A stretch of 34,317 nt of DNA from Crenarchaeota archaeon 13_1_40CM_3_52_10 (GTDB lineage: Archaea; Thermoproteota; Bathyarchaeia; 40CM-2-53-6): the NCBI GenBank assembly GCA_001918765.1, contig MNGO01000070.1, forward strand, positions 1-34,317, in the 5' to 3' direction. Shown here piece by piece: positions 23,069 to 31,671 of this stretch. Within the stretch, counting starts at the first letter, position 1. The number at the start of each line of letters is the position of its first letter. The notes under the pieces are model-generated. The model saw only the letters and a program-made list of their open reading frames with translations, was not told the origin of the DNA and did no database searches. Position numbers and translations under genes: made by a program.

Positions 23069-23920
23069 TTGGAAGCTCACTCTTCCCAAGGCTATTCGAT
23101 CGTCGGTGGCAGAATACCTATTCTTGTCACGCTCAAGAAGACATCGGATCTAAACCCGCACGAAGAGACAGTTGCCGAAGACCTGAAGAGACTCGTTGAC
23201 GCTCTGAAAGAAAACCCGGTCTTGCGACACCCAATCATAGCGGACATGAGAACGGGGATCGTTCTCGACGGGACGCACCGGCTGGCCGCGATCAAGCAGC
23301 TAAAGTGCAATTTCATTCCCTCGGCTCTCGTAGACTACGACGATCCCAAAATTGCAATAGAAAGGTGGTTTAGGCAACTTTCAGGATCCAACCTTCAGAG
23401 CCTTGAGAATGACCTCAGGCGACTGAAACCAAAGAACGTGAGTCTTGACGAATGCGAGGAGGGGCTGTCAAAGAGACGATGGTACGCGACGGTCGAGAAA
23501 CTCAAGTCCTATCTGGCGTTCCCGGTTCGTAGTCCAGACCCTTACCAGATGGTCCAAGATTCTCACAATATAGAAATCGCTGCTCGAAAACAGGGCGTTA
23601 GAATTACCTATCAAGACAACAAGGATATGGAAGCAACAGACTCAGAGAGTCTTGTCATGTCAACTATCAAGATAGAGAAAAAAGAGGTCGTAGAGACCGT
23701 TATGAAAGGAAAGTTGTTCCCTCCGAAATCTACCCGCCACCTTGTTCCCTCAAGGCCTTTGGGAGGAGGCGTCCCCGTCGATTGGCTAAGAGGTTCTGAT
23801 TTTTCTGAGGCACAGTCCCGATATCAGGAATACATTCAATCTAGGAAGGTTAAACGGCTACCTGAAGGATCACGGGTCGGTAGCAGGCGTTACTTGGAAG
23901 AGGTTTTCTTGTTTGAATGA
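23069..23920 (+). CDS. ParB/sulfiredoxin-fold protein, SerK-like (free serine kinase candidate)
   Basis: In this 283-residue protein, residues about 15-110 form a ParB-N-like domain: NPHEETVAEDLKRLVDALKENPVLRHPIIADMRTGIVLDGTHRLAA. The DGTHR motif is the nucleotide site in SerK, the ADP-dependent free L-serine kinase that feeds cysteine synthesis in Thermococcus. There is no helix-turn-helix and no CTP-switch region as in true ParB. This and the single-copy context favour a small-molecule kinase over DNA partition. It starts with TTG 23069. The last codons overlap the MoaD-like gene by 8 nt. A cysteine/sulfur link with that sulfur-carrier gene is attractive but inferred. Confidence 0.7.
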   Translation: MEAHSSQGYSIVGGRIPILVTLKKTSDLNPHEETVAEDLKRLVDALKENPVLRHPIIADMRTGIVLDGTHRLAAIKQLKCNFIPSALVDYDDPKIAIERWFRQLSGSNLQSLENDLRRLKPKNVSLDECEEGLSKRRWYATVEKLKSYLAFPVRSPDPYQMVQDSHNIEIAARKQGVRITYQDNKDMEATDSESLVMSTIKIEKKEVVETVMKGKLFPPKSTRHLVPSRPLGGGVPVDWLRGSDFSEAQSRYQEYIQSRKVKRLPEGSRVGSRRYLEEVFLFE

Positions 23921-24230
23921 AGCCGCGACCATTCCAGTTGAACTCGTGCCGGTGAAGCTAATCGGAGTTCTCGGCTCGGCAGCCGGAAACCGGGAAATAG
24001 TGCTGCCGGCCCCGAATGTCTTAACCGTCCAAGAACTAATCTCTACGTTATTGAATACTGTGGGAAACAAGTTTTTCAGAGAACTTTTGGTCGATGCTGG
24101 AACCGAAGATCCCAGATCGAATGTCATCATATTATTGAATGATCAGGACTGCAATATTTTCGATGGGTTAATGACTCAGATCGAGCCCGGGACGAAGGTG
24201 ACGATCATTCCCGTGGCACACGGTGGCTAG
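23913..24230 (+). CDS. MoaD/ThiS/SAMP-like ubiquitin-fold sulfur carrier or modifier
   Basis: This protein of about 105 residues has the beta-grasp order (VKLIGVLGSAAGNREIVLP, VQELISTLL, NVIILLNDQD, GTKVTIIPVAHGG) and ends in the Gly-Gly needed for thiocarboxylation or isopeptide transfer. Such proteins carry sulfur for molybdopterin or tRNA thiolation, or become attached to proteins as SAMPs. TTG 23913 overlaps the SerK-like gene; an internal GTG about 12 codons in is an alternative start. The stop shares a CTAG with the convergent eL38 gene. No E1-like activating gene is in view. Confidence 0.88.
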   Translation: MNEAATIPVELVPVKLIGVLGSAAGNREIVLPAPNVLTVQELISTLLNTVGNKFFRELLVDAGTEDPRSNVIILLNDQDCNIFDGLMTQIEPGTKVTIIPVAHGG

Positions 24231-24421
24231 ACTTCAACTATCTCACATTTTAGTCGCCTGATGACATCGTCAGCGCGTTCCACTTTCACCTTGTGAGTGT
24301 AGAGCTGTCGGGGGGTTCGGAGCTTCAGCTTTACCAAGTCCTTGGTACGCTTCACCCGGCATTCTAAGGCACCCTCTGACAGACTGACGAATTGATCTGT
24401 ACTCGTAATCTCCGACGGCAT
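24227..24421 (-). CDS. rpl38e: 50S ribosomal protein eL38
   Basis: This 64-residue protein reads VKRTKDLVKLKLRTPRQLYTHKVKVERADDVIRRL. It aligns with eukaryotic RPL38 ([22 protein letters not shown]...KAEKLKQ) through the core strand-strand-helix. eL38 is present in eukaryotes and only in part of the archaea, mainly TACK and related groups. It starts at ATG 24421. The only related gene nearby is rps17e, 1.2 kb away. The call is from the visible alignment. Confidence 0.85.
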   Translation of the reverse strand: MPSEITSTDQFVSLSEGALECRVKRTKDLVKLKLRTPRQLYTHKVKVERADDVIRRLKCEIVEV

Positions 24422-24533
24422 TCTTAGACCCTGAAAGCCCGAGTTAGGCTCTCTAAAAACGGTTCGCCTGTTAGGACTCAGTACTCCAACCGGCTGTCGT
24501 CAACCTATTTTCTAAAACATTCTTCTTCATGGT

Positions 24534-24574
24534 GACCCCGGGTGGTCGATTTTTCCTACGCCCGTCCTTCACGG
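24534..24574 (+). repeat. conserved element B (partner of 6691-6734)
   Basis: It shares the blocks GACCCC, GGGTGG, GATTTT and CCCGYCCTTCRYGG with element A, and also lies after a T-rich stretch in a gene-free region. It is followed by a possible stem CTCTCG/CGAGAG (24581-24604). The surrounding 24422-24659 region has no convincing gene; the longest frame from ATG 24529 is 33 codons. Confidence 0.4.
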
Positions 24575-24613
24575 CTTCGGCTCTCGTAGCCGCACCAGCG
24601 AGAGAATCCATGA

Positions 24614-24624
24614 GCTATAATACC
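24614..24624 (+). promoter_or_regulatory. TATA box before GTPase gene
   Basis: GCTATAATACC lies about 36 nt before the TTG at 24660. A CCCG...CGGG inverted repeat follows it (24632-24651). Confidence 0.55.
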
Positions 24625-24659
24625 ACGTAAACCCGATCATCCTGACCGGGGATTCCTGG

Positions 24660-25871
24660 TTGATTCGGATAGGCATCATCGGAAAGACAAATACTGGTAA
24701 AACCACCTTCTTCAACGCGGCGACCTCCAGCACAGCCGAAGTCTCGACCTATCCTTTCACAACAAAGGAACCCAACGTCGCCACAGGCCAAGTCCAGACG
24801 CTCTGTGTTTGTAGAGAACTCGGCCTAAAGGACAGACCGCGCAACTCGACATGTGTAGACGGCTGGCGATTCATACCCGTCGAGGTGCTCGACCTTCCCG
24901 GGCTAATCAAGGGAGCATGGAAAGGCAAAGGGCTTGGAACCCAGTTCCTAAACGTGGTCGCGCAAGCGGATGCCCTCCTCCATGTTGTCGACGCCTCAGG
25001 TAGCATAGACCCCGATGGAAAGATTGCGCACGCTGGAATGGGAAACCCAATACTGGATGTCTACGACATTGAAGAAGAGCTTGTTCTCTGGTTCAAGGTA
25101 TCTGTCGACAGGTCACTACAACGGCTCCGCAAACGACCTCTCAAATCGGGAGGCTACGACAAGGCTCTCGCCAAAGAGCTGGCTGGAATAGGAGTAAAGC
25201 TAGAACATGTAACCGCAGCTCTCAAAGCCGCAAACTTATCCACAAAACACCCGAAAGAGTGGAAGGATGAGGATTCCAGAAAATTCTCGGAAAACATACG
25301 GGTCGCTTCCAAACCAACCTTGATCATCGCCAACAAAATGGACCTCGCCTACTCCGAAAAGAATTTTGAGAAACTACGCGAAGAATTCAGCTCCCAACTC
25401 GTCATCCCAGCTTCTGGCGAAGCAGAACTCGCACTGAAACGAGCTCAAGAGAAAGGCTTCATACAATACGTTCCAGGCGAGGAGACCTTCAGGGTCCTCG
25501 ACGAATCGCGAATATCGAAGGACCAAGCTTGGGCCCTCGCGTATGTCCAGCAAAAGGTATTGACGAAACTCATGAGGACCGGAGTGGAGTTTGCACTCAA
25601 CTCCGCCGTCTTCAAGCTCCTAGGAATGAACGCAGTCTATCCAGTTGAGGACCCGAAAACCTTCTCTGACAAGAAAAGAAACGTCCTACCTGACGTTTTC
25701 CTGGTTCCACGCGAATACACACCGAAAGACCTCGCTAAGGAGATACACTCAGAACTAGCCGCGAAAATGCTCTACGCTATTGATACTCGAGATGGTCTGA
25801 GGTTACCCAACGATTATCTTCTCCGAGATCGCGACGTAATCTCGATCGTCACGGCCGCGCGCAAGAAGTAA
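24660..25871 (+). CDS. YchF/OBG-type GTP-binding protein
   Basis: This 403-residue translation-associated GTPase has the P-loop GKTNTGKTT (8-16), the switch region around YPFTTKEPN, G3 DLPGLIKGAWKGKGLG, G4 as NKMD (the GTP form, not the NxxE of bacterial YchF), and a C-terminal TGS-like domain ending RDRDVISIVTAARKK. Archaeal members bind ribosomes or tRNA. The P-loop begins at residue 8, so TTG 24660 is the right start. SAM synthetase follows after a 91-bp gap. Confidence 0.92.
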   Translation: MIRIGIIGKTNTGKTTFFNAATSSTAEVSTYPFTTKEPNVATGQVQTLCVCRELGLKDRPRNSTCVDGWRFIPVEVLDLPGLIKGAWKGKGLGTQFLNVVAQADALLHVVDASGSIDPDGKIAHAGMGNPILDVYDIEEELVLWFKVSVDRSLQRLRKRPLKSGGYDKALAKELAGIGVKLEHVTAALKAANLSTKHPKEWKDEDSRKFSENIRVASKPTLIIANKMDLAYSEKNFEKLREEFSSQLVIPASGEAELALKRAQEKGFIQYVPGEETFRVLDESRISKDQAWALAYVQQKVLTKLMRTGVEFALNSAVFKLLGMNAVYPVEDPKTFSDKKRNVLPDVFLVPREYTPKDLAKEIHSELAAKMLYAIDTRDGLRLPNDYLLRDRDVISIVTAARKK

Positions 25872-25962
25872 TTCCGCGTGAAAATATTCCTTTGGGAATA
25901 GGCTAACAAAAGTTAATAACAGAAGTTCCCCGCGGCTCATTCAAACTCTTGAGTTTGAGAAA

Positions 25963-27168
25963 ATGGTCCTAGTTGTCAACGAACTAAGACAGACCCCTGT
26001 GGGTGAACAAGGTCTCGAAATTGTCGAGAGAAAAGGACTCGGACACCCCGACCACATATGCGACGCCATAATGAACGAGGTTTCCGTCTCTCTAAGCAGA
26101 GAGTACATCAAACGGTACGGATCGGTTCTTCACCACAACATCGACAAAGGGCTCCTAGCAGCCGGAGAAGTCAGAAGAAACTTCGGTGGGGGCGAAGTCA
26201 AACGTCCCATGCTGATGGTCTTTGGAGACCGAGCCACCTATGACGTGGACGGGGACGCCGTCCCCATCGATGAGATAGCCGTCTCTACAGCAAAGAAATG
26301 GTTCAAGAAAAACCTCCGATTCGTCGACCCAGACAGACACGTTCGATACCAAGTCGAGCTGGCACGAGGATCGGAGGCCCTTAGAGACATATTCAGCCGA
26401 AAAGGAAAATTCTACGGGGCAAACGACACATCGGCCGCCGTAGGCTATGCCCCATTCACCCCTACCGAGACAATTGTCCTAGATACGGAACGCTACATCA
26501 ACTCGCCCAGCTTCAAGAAAGAATTCCCGGAAACCGGTGAAGATGTCAAGATAATGGGATCGCGGGAAGGAGGAGAACTGAACCTAACAATCGCTTTAGC
26601 TTTTGTCGATCGGTTGATTGAGAACGAGAACCAGTACTTCCAGCGCAAGTCCGAAGTCATCGAAGACGTAACGCGTTTCGTAAAGTCAAGAGTCAAGTTC
26701 GACGGAGTAAACATAGACATCAATACTCTAGACAAGAAAGGACGCGGTATGGGAGGAATATACCTCACAGTACTCGGAACCTCTGCCGACGACGGTGACG
26801 GTGGCCAAGTAGGACGCGGAAACCGAGTTAACGGCGTCATACCCTTGAACCGGCCAACATGCTCCGAAGCAGCAGCAGGCAAGAACCCTGTCAGCCACGT
26901 GGGCAAGATCTACAACCTTCTAACCTATGAAATAGCCCAACACGTCCATCAAAAGGTCCCCGGCGTGAAAGAAGTCTACGTCTGGCTACTAAGCCAGATC
27001 GGAAGATCGATAGACGACCCCAAAGTTGCTGGCATCGAGCTAATCCTCGACAAAGGAGTAGAACTGAAACAGGTCTCCAAAGCCACCTCAGAGATAGCGA
27101 AGTCAGATCTCAACAGCATTAATGACTTCACCAAGCGCTTGACCGAAGGTAAGATACCAGTCTGCTAG
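25963..27168 (+). CDS. mat: archaeal S-adenosylmethionine synthetase
   Basis: This 401-residue enzyme makes SAM from methionine and ATP. It is of the archaeal MAT type, only distantly related to bacterial MetK: VERKGLGHPDHICDAIMNEVS (ATP/Mg site) near the N-terminus, VLHHNIDKGLLAAGEV, NDTSAAVGYAPFTPTE, DDGDGGQVGRGNRVNGVI, and NPVSHVGKIYNLLT. The length is normal. It starts at ATG 25963 after an A/T-rich stretch that may contain the promoter. The membrane protease gene follows 13 nt downstream. Confidence 0.97.
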   Translation: MVLVVNELRQTPVGEQGLEIVERKGLGHPDHICDAIMNEVSVSLSREYIKRYGSVLHHNIDKGLLAAGEVRRNFGGGEVKRPMLMVFGDRATYDVDGDAVPIDEIAVSTAKKWFKKNLRFVDPDRHVRYQVELARGSEALRDIFSRKGKFYGANDTSAAVGYAPFTPTETIVLDTERYINSPSFKKEFPETGEDVKIMGSREGGELNLTIALAFVDRLIENENQYFQRKSEVIEDVTRFVKSRVKFDGVNIDINTLDKKGRGMGGIYLTVLGTSADDGDGGQVGRGNRVNGVIPLNRPTCSEAAAGKNPVSHVGKIYNLLTYEIAQHVHQKVPGVKEVYVWLLSQIGRSIDDPKVAGIELILDKGVELKQVSKATSEIAKSDLNSINDFTKRLTEGKIPVC

Positions 27169-27181
27169 GCCAACAAAGCCC

Positions 27182-28297
27182 ATGAGTTCAACCTCACGGG
27201 CAGTTCTCGGTTGGATGTCCACGATAGGAGTGTTCGTCGCTGTTCTTTCTTACATCCTAGTTACGGCAACGGCCCCCACATTAATCACGGCAACACAACT
27301 CGGTAACGACCTCTCGAGTTTCAGCGGTCAACCCCCTCTGGGGGCTTTCTTCATCTATGCGAGGCTGCCTGTGATTGCGGTCTCCATCAACCTGCTGGCC
27401 GTAACCTACTTTTGTATCTTAGTTTTCGGAGCATGCTTCGTCGCAGCATTCCGATCAAGAGGCGGTTTCTTGCTATCACTAAAGAGGCTAACGAAAGTTG
27501 GACGAATCACGAGCTCATCCAATTGGCTGGTAGCAATGCCACTGGTCTCTTCAGCACTACTGATCGTTGTCGTGCTCGTCACGGAACTTCTAAGTGTGGC
27601 AGGGGTTCCATCTGGAACTCTCTGTAATCCCAAGATCAACCCATGCCCCACCCCGGCACAACTGTTCGCGGGCCTGGCGTATGCACCAATCGGTGAAGAA
27701 CTCGCATTCAGAATCATTACACCCTTGGGACTCGTAATCCCACTGAGGGTATTGTGGAGGAGACTCGTGACAAGACAAGGACCGTCGAAATCGAAGTTCC
27801 TTTCCTTAGTAGGTCTCTCTTTACTGTCCCCGGAACGTGCAAAGGCAAAGACAGGATATCCCACTTTCACTTTAAACGGATGGCGTGGAGTGCATTGGCT
27901 CGAATGGATCTTCATCGCGGTTTCGTCGATTTCGTTCGGCCTTGCTCACGTGGAGCCCGGAGGGGGGACAAATTGGGGGCAGGGAAAAGTTGTCACGGCG
28001 GGCATCTCCGGCATTGCTCTTGCGATTGTCTTCGTTGCTTACGGGGCATATGCGGCGGTACTCTTGCATTGGTTCTTTGACTTCTACTTTGAAGTCTTGG
28101 CGCTTGGTTTTCCTGTCTCGGGCTCGGGCAGCCTGTTCGCATTACTAGTCAACGTGATTAGTCTAGGTGGCTTGCTCGTAATCGGAACTCTGTCAATCAC
28201 TGTGGGGATAATCTGGTTCGCCAAGAGGATTCGTGATCGAGTGGGTCCAACGGCTTATAAGATACCCGAACCAGGAACTCTTCCTGTCCAGGCGTAG
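27182..28297 (+). CDS. CPBP-family intramembrane metalloprotease
   Basis: This 371-residue multi-pass membrane protein has the CAAX-protease/bacteriocin-processing motifs: EExxxR in GEELAFR (Glu172, Glu173, Arg177), a histidine in SFGLAHVEPG (His256), and HWFFD (His296, Asp300). A loop with two cysteines (Cys148, Cys155) precedes motif 1, and a long basic loop (about 192-235) separates motifs 1 and 2. Family members include Rce1. The substrate is unknown. It is placed between mat and valS, probably on one transcript. Confidence 0.88.
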   Translation: MSSTSRAVLGWMSTIGVFVAVLSYILVTATAPTLITATQLGNDLSSFSGQPPLGAFFIYARLPVIAVSINLLAVTYFCILVFGACFVAAFRSRGGFLLSLKRLTKVGRITSSSNWLVAMPLVSSALLIVVVLVTELLSVAGVPSGTLCNPKINPCPTPAQLFAGLAYAPIGEELAFRIITPLGLVIPLRVLWRRLVTRQGPSKSKFLSLVGLSLLSPERAKAKTGYPTFTLNGWRGVHWLEWIFIAVSSISFGLAHVEPGGGTNWGQGKVVTAGISGIALAIVFVAYGAYAAVLLHWFFDFYFEVLALGFPVSGSGSLFALLVNVISLGGLLVIGTLSITVGIIWFAKRIRDRVGPTAYKIPEPGTLPVQA

Positions 28298-28333
28298 GAG
28301 CTTGCATCACCGCCAAGTTCGAAAGAACCGAAT

Positions 28334-30838
28334 TTGAGCCGTCTAGAGAGCAAGGCATCCGAAGATTCTTCGAAGACCGAATTAGGATCTAGTCTCAACT
28401 ACACTCTAAGCAAGAGCTACGACTCTGTCACCGAAGAAGCCAATTGGCGTGAGTATTGGCGACAGCACGACATTTACCACTTCGACCCTCATGACAAATC
28501 GCGCAAGGCCTTCAGTATCGACACACCACCACCATATCCCAGTGGTGATTTTCATGTTGGGAACGCGCTGAACTGGTGCTACATCGATTTCGTGGCTCGC
28601 TACAAGAGAATGAGAGGTTTCAACGTACACTTTCCCCAGGGTTGGGACTGCCACGGGCTTCCGACTGAGGTCCGAGTTGAGCAGACGTTCAAGATCCGAA
28701 AGAACGATGTGCCACCGGACCAGTTCGTCGAGATGTGCCGCAAGCTTACGGGCGAATACATCGCCAAAATGAAACAATCGATGAACCTGCTAGGAATATC
28801 CTCCGACTGGGCATTAGAATACAAGACAATGGATCCTTCATACTACAAGCTCACTCAACTCTCCTTCATCGAACTCTTCAAATCAGGGCACCTCTACCGC
28901 GGCGAGCACCCGGTAAACTGGTGTCCCCGTGACGAAACAGCGATAGCAGAAGCAGAAGTGGTGTACCAAGAACGTAAGGGGACGCTATACTACATGCGGT
29001 TCGGAGACCCCACTGGGGGAATCGAGATCGCATCGACTCGCCCCGAACTTCTCGCCGCCTGCGTTGGAATCGCAGTGCATCCAAAGGATGAGAAGTACAA
29101 GACGATAGTCGGAAAGACGGTTACTGTGCCCATCTTCGGGCAGAAAGCCCTCGTAATATCCGACGACGAGGTAGATCCCCGCTACGGTACAGGAGCGGTG
29201 ATGATCTGCACATTTGGCGACAAAACAGATGTTAGATGGCAGATGAAGTATCATCTCCCAGTCATCAAGGCGTTAACAGAAAATGGCAGACTGTCCGTCG
29301 ACGACCCACGGTTCAAGGGACTCAAAGCTGAGGAGGCAAGAAAGAAGATAGTTGCGGAACTTCAGGCCAAGGGACGAGTCAGCAAGACGGAAACGACACA
29401 ACAAAATATCGGAACATGTTGGCGATGCCAAACGCCCGTCGAGATTATCTCAAGACCCCAATGGTTCATGAAAACCCGAGACATGACGCAGAAGGTCGTC
29501 GATTGGGCAGGCAAGCTAGTTTGGGTTCCACCCTTCTCCAAACAACGACTCATCGATTGGGCTGAGTCTCTTGACTGGGACTGGGTAATCTCCCGACAGA
29601 GAATCTTTGCCACTCCCATACCCGTATGGTATTGCACTAAATGTGGGACAGTGATAGTTCCGGAAGAAAGCAAACTCCCAGTGGACCCTAGAAAAGACAC
29701 GTCCCCGGAGGAAAAATGTCCAGAGTGCGGTAGCAGTGAACTTCGAGGAGAAATGGACGTCCTTGACACGTGGATGGACTCATCGATAACAGCCGCAATT
29801 CACGCGGGCTGGCCCAACAAGTCAGATCTCTTCAAGCAACTCTTTCCGGCAGACCTCCAACCAAATGGCCTCGACATCGTCCGAACATGGGACTACTATC
29901 TGATGGTCAGAAGCCTCGCACTGTTTGGAACTGCGCCTTACAAGACTCTCCTAATCAATGGCATGGTGAAGGGAACCGACGGCCGTATGATGCACAAGTC
30001 CTACGGAAATTATGTGGTAGCAGACGAAGCGATCAAGAAAGCAGGCGCCGACGCGTTTCGCCAGTGGGCGGCGGCGGGAGGATCAACCGGCTACGATATT
30101 CCATTTCGTTGGAACGAACTCGAATACGGAAAGAAGTTCCTGACGAAGCTCTGGAACGTAACCAGGTTCATTCTCGCTAACACAGCCGAATCCATACCTC
30201 AGAAAAACCTTAGTACACTCTCGCTAATTGATCGTTGGCTTCTGGGCTCGCTTCACAACTTGACAAAGGAAGTATCCGAAGCCTTCGAAACCTTCCAATT
30301 CAACACAGCATTGGAAGCAATAAGGAACTTCACCTGGCACGCGCTCGCTGATGATTACTTAGAAGCAGTCAAACACAGACTCCAACCTGGGAGGGATCAG
30401 GCGGACCTCAAGGCAACCCAATATTGCCTGCGGGAAGCTCTACTGACCATTTGTAAGCTCCTTGCACCCATATGCCCCCATATGTCAGAGGCAGTCTACC
30501 ATCAATTCCCATCAACAGCCACCAAGAGCGTCCACCAAGAAAGCTGGCCTGAGCCCGACCAAACACTCGACGAAGCATCGATCCGCAACGGCAAGCTCCT
30601 CCTAGACCTAATTGCTCATGCTCGACGCGAAAAATCCGCCAAGGGTCTATCGCTGGGCTCGAATATCAAGAGAATCGTAATTAGTACTGAGGCCGAGCAC
30701 CTCCACCTTCTAAAGGAGAACGAGGAGACTATCCTTAGAACGCTCAAAGCAGATTCCATGGACCTTGAACGTTTTCCCCCAAACTCCAATCAAGCAAAAG
30801 AACCGGGCACAGGATTCAAGGTCGAAATCGTCGCCTAG
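28334..30838 (+). CDS. valS: valyl-tRNA synthetase
   Basis: This 834-residue class I synthetase has the HIGH motif as HVGN in PPPYPSGDFHVGNALNW and the KMSKS motif as MHKSYGN in GRMMHKSYGN. It has GWDCHGLPTEVRVE and NWCPRDETAIAEAEVVY, which are typical of ValRS, and an inserted CP1 editing domain (STRPELLAACVGIAVHP). Zinc knuckles lie near CWRCQTPVE and WYCTKCGTVI...CPECGSSE, then DVLDTWMDSS. The C-terminus is an anticodon-binding helix bundle; no long coiled-coil arm is present. It starts with TTG 28334. I chose Val over Ile/Leu because of the NWCPRDETAIAEAEV block. Confidence 0.93.
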   Translation: MSRLESKASEDSSKTELGSSLNYTLSKSYDSVTEEANWREYWRQHDIYHFDPHDKSRKAFSIDTPPPYPSGDFHVGNALNWCYIDFVARYKRMRGFNVHFPQGWDCHGLPTEVRVEQTFKIRKNDVPPDQFVEMCRKLTGEYIAKMKQSMNLLGISSDWALEYKTMDPSYYKLTQLSFIELFKSGHLYRGEHPVNWCPRDETAIAEAEVVYQERKGTLYYMRFGDPTGGIEIASTRPELLAACVGIAVHPKDEKYKTIVGKTVTVPIFGQKALVISDDEVDPRYGTGAVMICTFGDKTDVRWQMKYHLPVIKALTENGRLSVDDPRFKGLKAEEARKKIVAELQAKGRVSKTETTQQNIGTCWRCQTPVEIISRPQWFMKTRDMTQKVVDWAGKLVWVPPFSKQRLIDWAESLDWDWVISRQRIFATPIPVWYCTKCGTVIVPEESKLPVDPRKDTSPEEKCPECGSSELRGEMDVLDTWMDSSITAAIHAGWPNKSDLFKQLFPADLQPNGLDIVRTWDYYLMVRSLALFGTAPYKTLLINGMVKGTDGRMMHKSYGNYVVADEAIKKAGADAFRQWAAAGGSTGYDIPFRWNELEYGKKFLTKLWNVTRFILANTAESIPQKNLSTLSLIDRWLLGSLHNLTKEVSEAFETFQFNTALEAIRNFTWHALADDYLEAVKHRLQPGRDQADLKATQYCLREALLTICKLLAPICPHMSEAVYHQFPSTATKSVHQESWPEPDQTLDEASIRNGKLLLDLIAHARREKSAKGLSLGSNIKRIVISTEAEHLHLLKENEETILRTLKADSMDLERFPPNSNQAKEPGTGFKVEIVA

Positions 30839-31186
30839 GAACGTCTTTCCGTTTGAAACGCCAGAGGCTTAGAAAGCCAGCGAGCTAAGACCCGAATATT
30901 TGGTTTCTTCCCCCGCGTTCTATCAGACGATCGGAAGCTCTCTTCTGCTGACTATAATGAAGCCGAACCTACACCCAACAATCCAGCTAGGTTACGAATT
31001 CCTCGCAGATCCTGCGAGAACGTAGAAATGAGAGAACCAAGGCAGAATCAACGCCGTAGCCTGCGATGTTGAACGAAAGGATTCAGCGATTGAGAACTGT
31101 GCTGTTCCCAATTTGTTGTCCCCCTTAGACTCGAGTGCGGCGGATCGCTGAATTGGTGCCAAGAGCTTCTTGGAAGCGACGCGGGC
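30839..31186. other. gene-free region after valS with a long-range inverted repeat
   Basis: There are no convincing coding frames on either strand in 348 bases. A perfect 10-bp inverted repeat, ATTCAGCGAT (31081-31090) and ATCGCTGAAT (31144-31153), encloses 53 nt. No tRNA, C/D box pair, SRP RNA or RNase P signature was recognised. It sits between two convergent genes, so it could be a structured RNA gene or untranslated 3' ends. Confidence 0.35.
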
Positions 31187-31429
31187 TCAACGCCCTAGTG
31201 AGTCTCTAGTCTGCCTGTCTGCGAAGAGCTGGATACGTCCGCAGTTCTGGCAGACGAACGCGTCCAAGTGGAGGACCCCTTCGCCCAACTCTGCCCAGTT
31301 CCCAAACAGAAGGTGCGCGGCTCCACTCGTTCCTCCAGTCCTGAACGGAATGTCTCCCAAGTCCGTCATGGTGGTGTTGCAAGATGAACACTTTACGAGA
31401 ATGCCGGTTTGAGCTGCCGATTCCGACAT
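31187..31429 (-). CDS. small zinc-ribbon protein
   Basis: This 80-residue protein has Cys-X2-Cys at KCSSCNTT and VCQNCGRIQLF, separated by about 45 residues that include GGTSGAAHLLFGNWAELGEG. The spacing and the final CGRIQLF strand resemble the DUF2082-type nucleic-acid-binding zinc ribbons. It starts at ATG 31429. An AT-rich AGCTTAAGCT lies 32 nt upstream (31461-31470). No function is known. Confidence 0.8.
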   Translation of the reverse strand: MSESAAQTGILVKCSSCNTTMTDLGDIPFRTGGTSGAAHLLFGNWAELGEGVLHLDAFVCQNCGRIQLFADRQTRDSLGR

Positions 31430-31509
31430 TTTCTAACGCTAAGTAACTCCGTCGAATTGAAGCTTAAGCTTTGCTCGGGGGCGTGATTGGAGCCAACTGA
31501 GGGTCAAGT

Positions 31510-31519
31510 CTTATATCAT
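31510..31519 (+). promoter_or_regulatory. TATA box upstream of TRAM gene
   Basis: CTTATATCAT is a strong TATA match. It is about 150 nt before the ATG of the TRAM gene, so it would give a long leader (about 31540-31671). A weaker TTTTCATATT (31610-31619) nearer the gene is the alternative. Confidence 0.45.
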
Positions 31520-31593
31520 AACCACCACGAAAAACTGTTTCAGAAGGCGTCTTTGGGCCGACCGGTCAGAATGAGAATGGTTTCCCGCAAGTT

Positions 31594-31608
31594 ATTGCTT
31601 GCAGCAAT
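31594..31608 (+). promoter_or_regulatory. leader hairpin followed by T-run
   Basis: ATTGCT/AGCAAT with loop TGC is followed directly by CTTTTC, within the leader of the TRAM gene. It could pause or end transcription, or respond to temperature. Six base pairs with a 3-nt loop is modest. Confidence 0.3.
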
Positions 31609-31671
31609 CTTTTCATATTGACCTTGGAAGAGTTCAGACCCCTTTGACAAACACAAGGATTGTAAGAAAAA

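Noticed and set aside
26000-27168. SAM riboswitch upstream of SAM synthetase
   Set aside because: The 91-bp upstream gap shows no SAM-riboswitch core, and these are not established in archaea.
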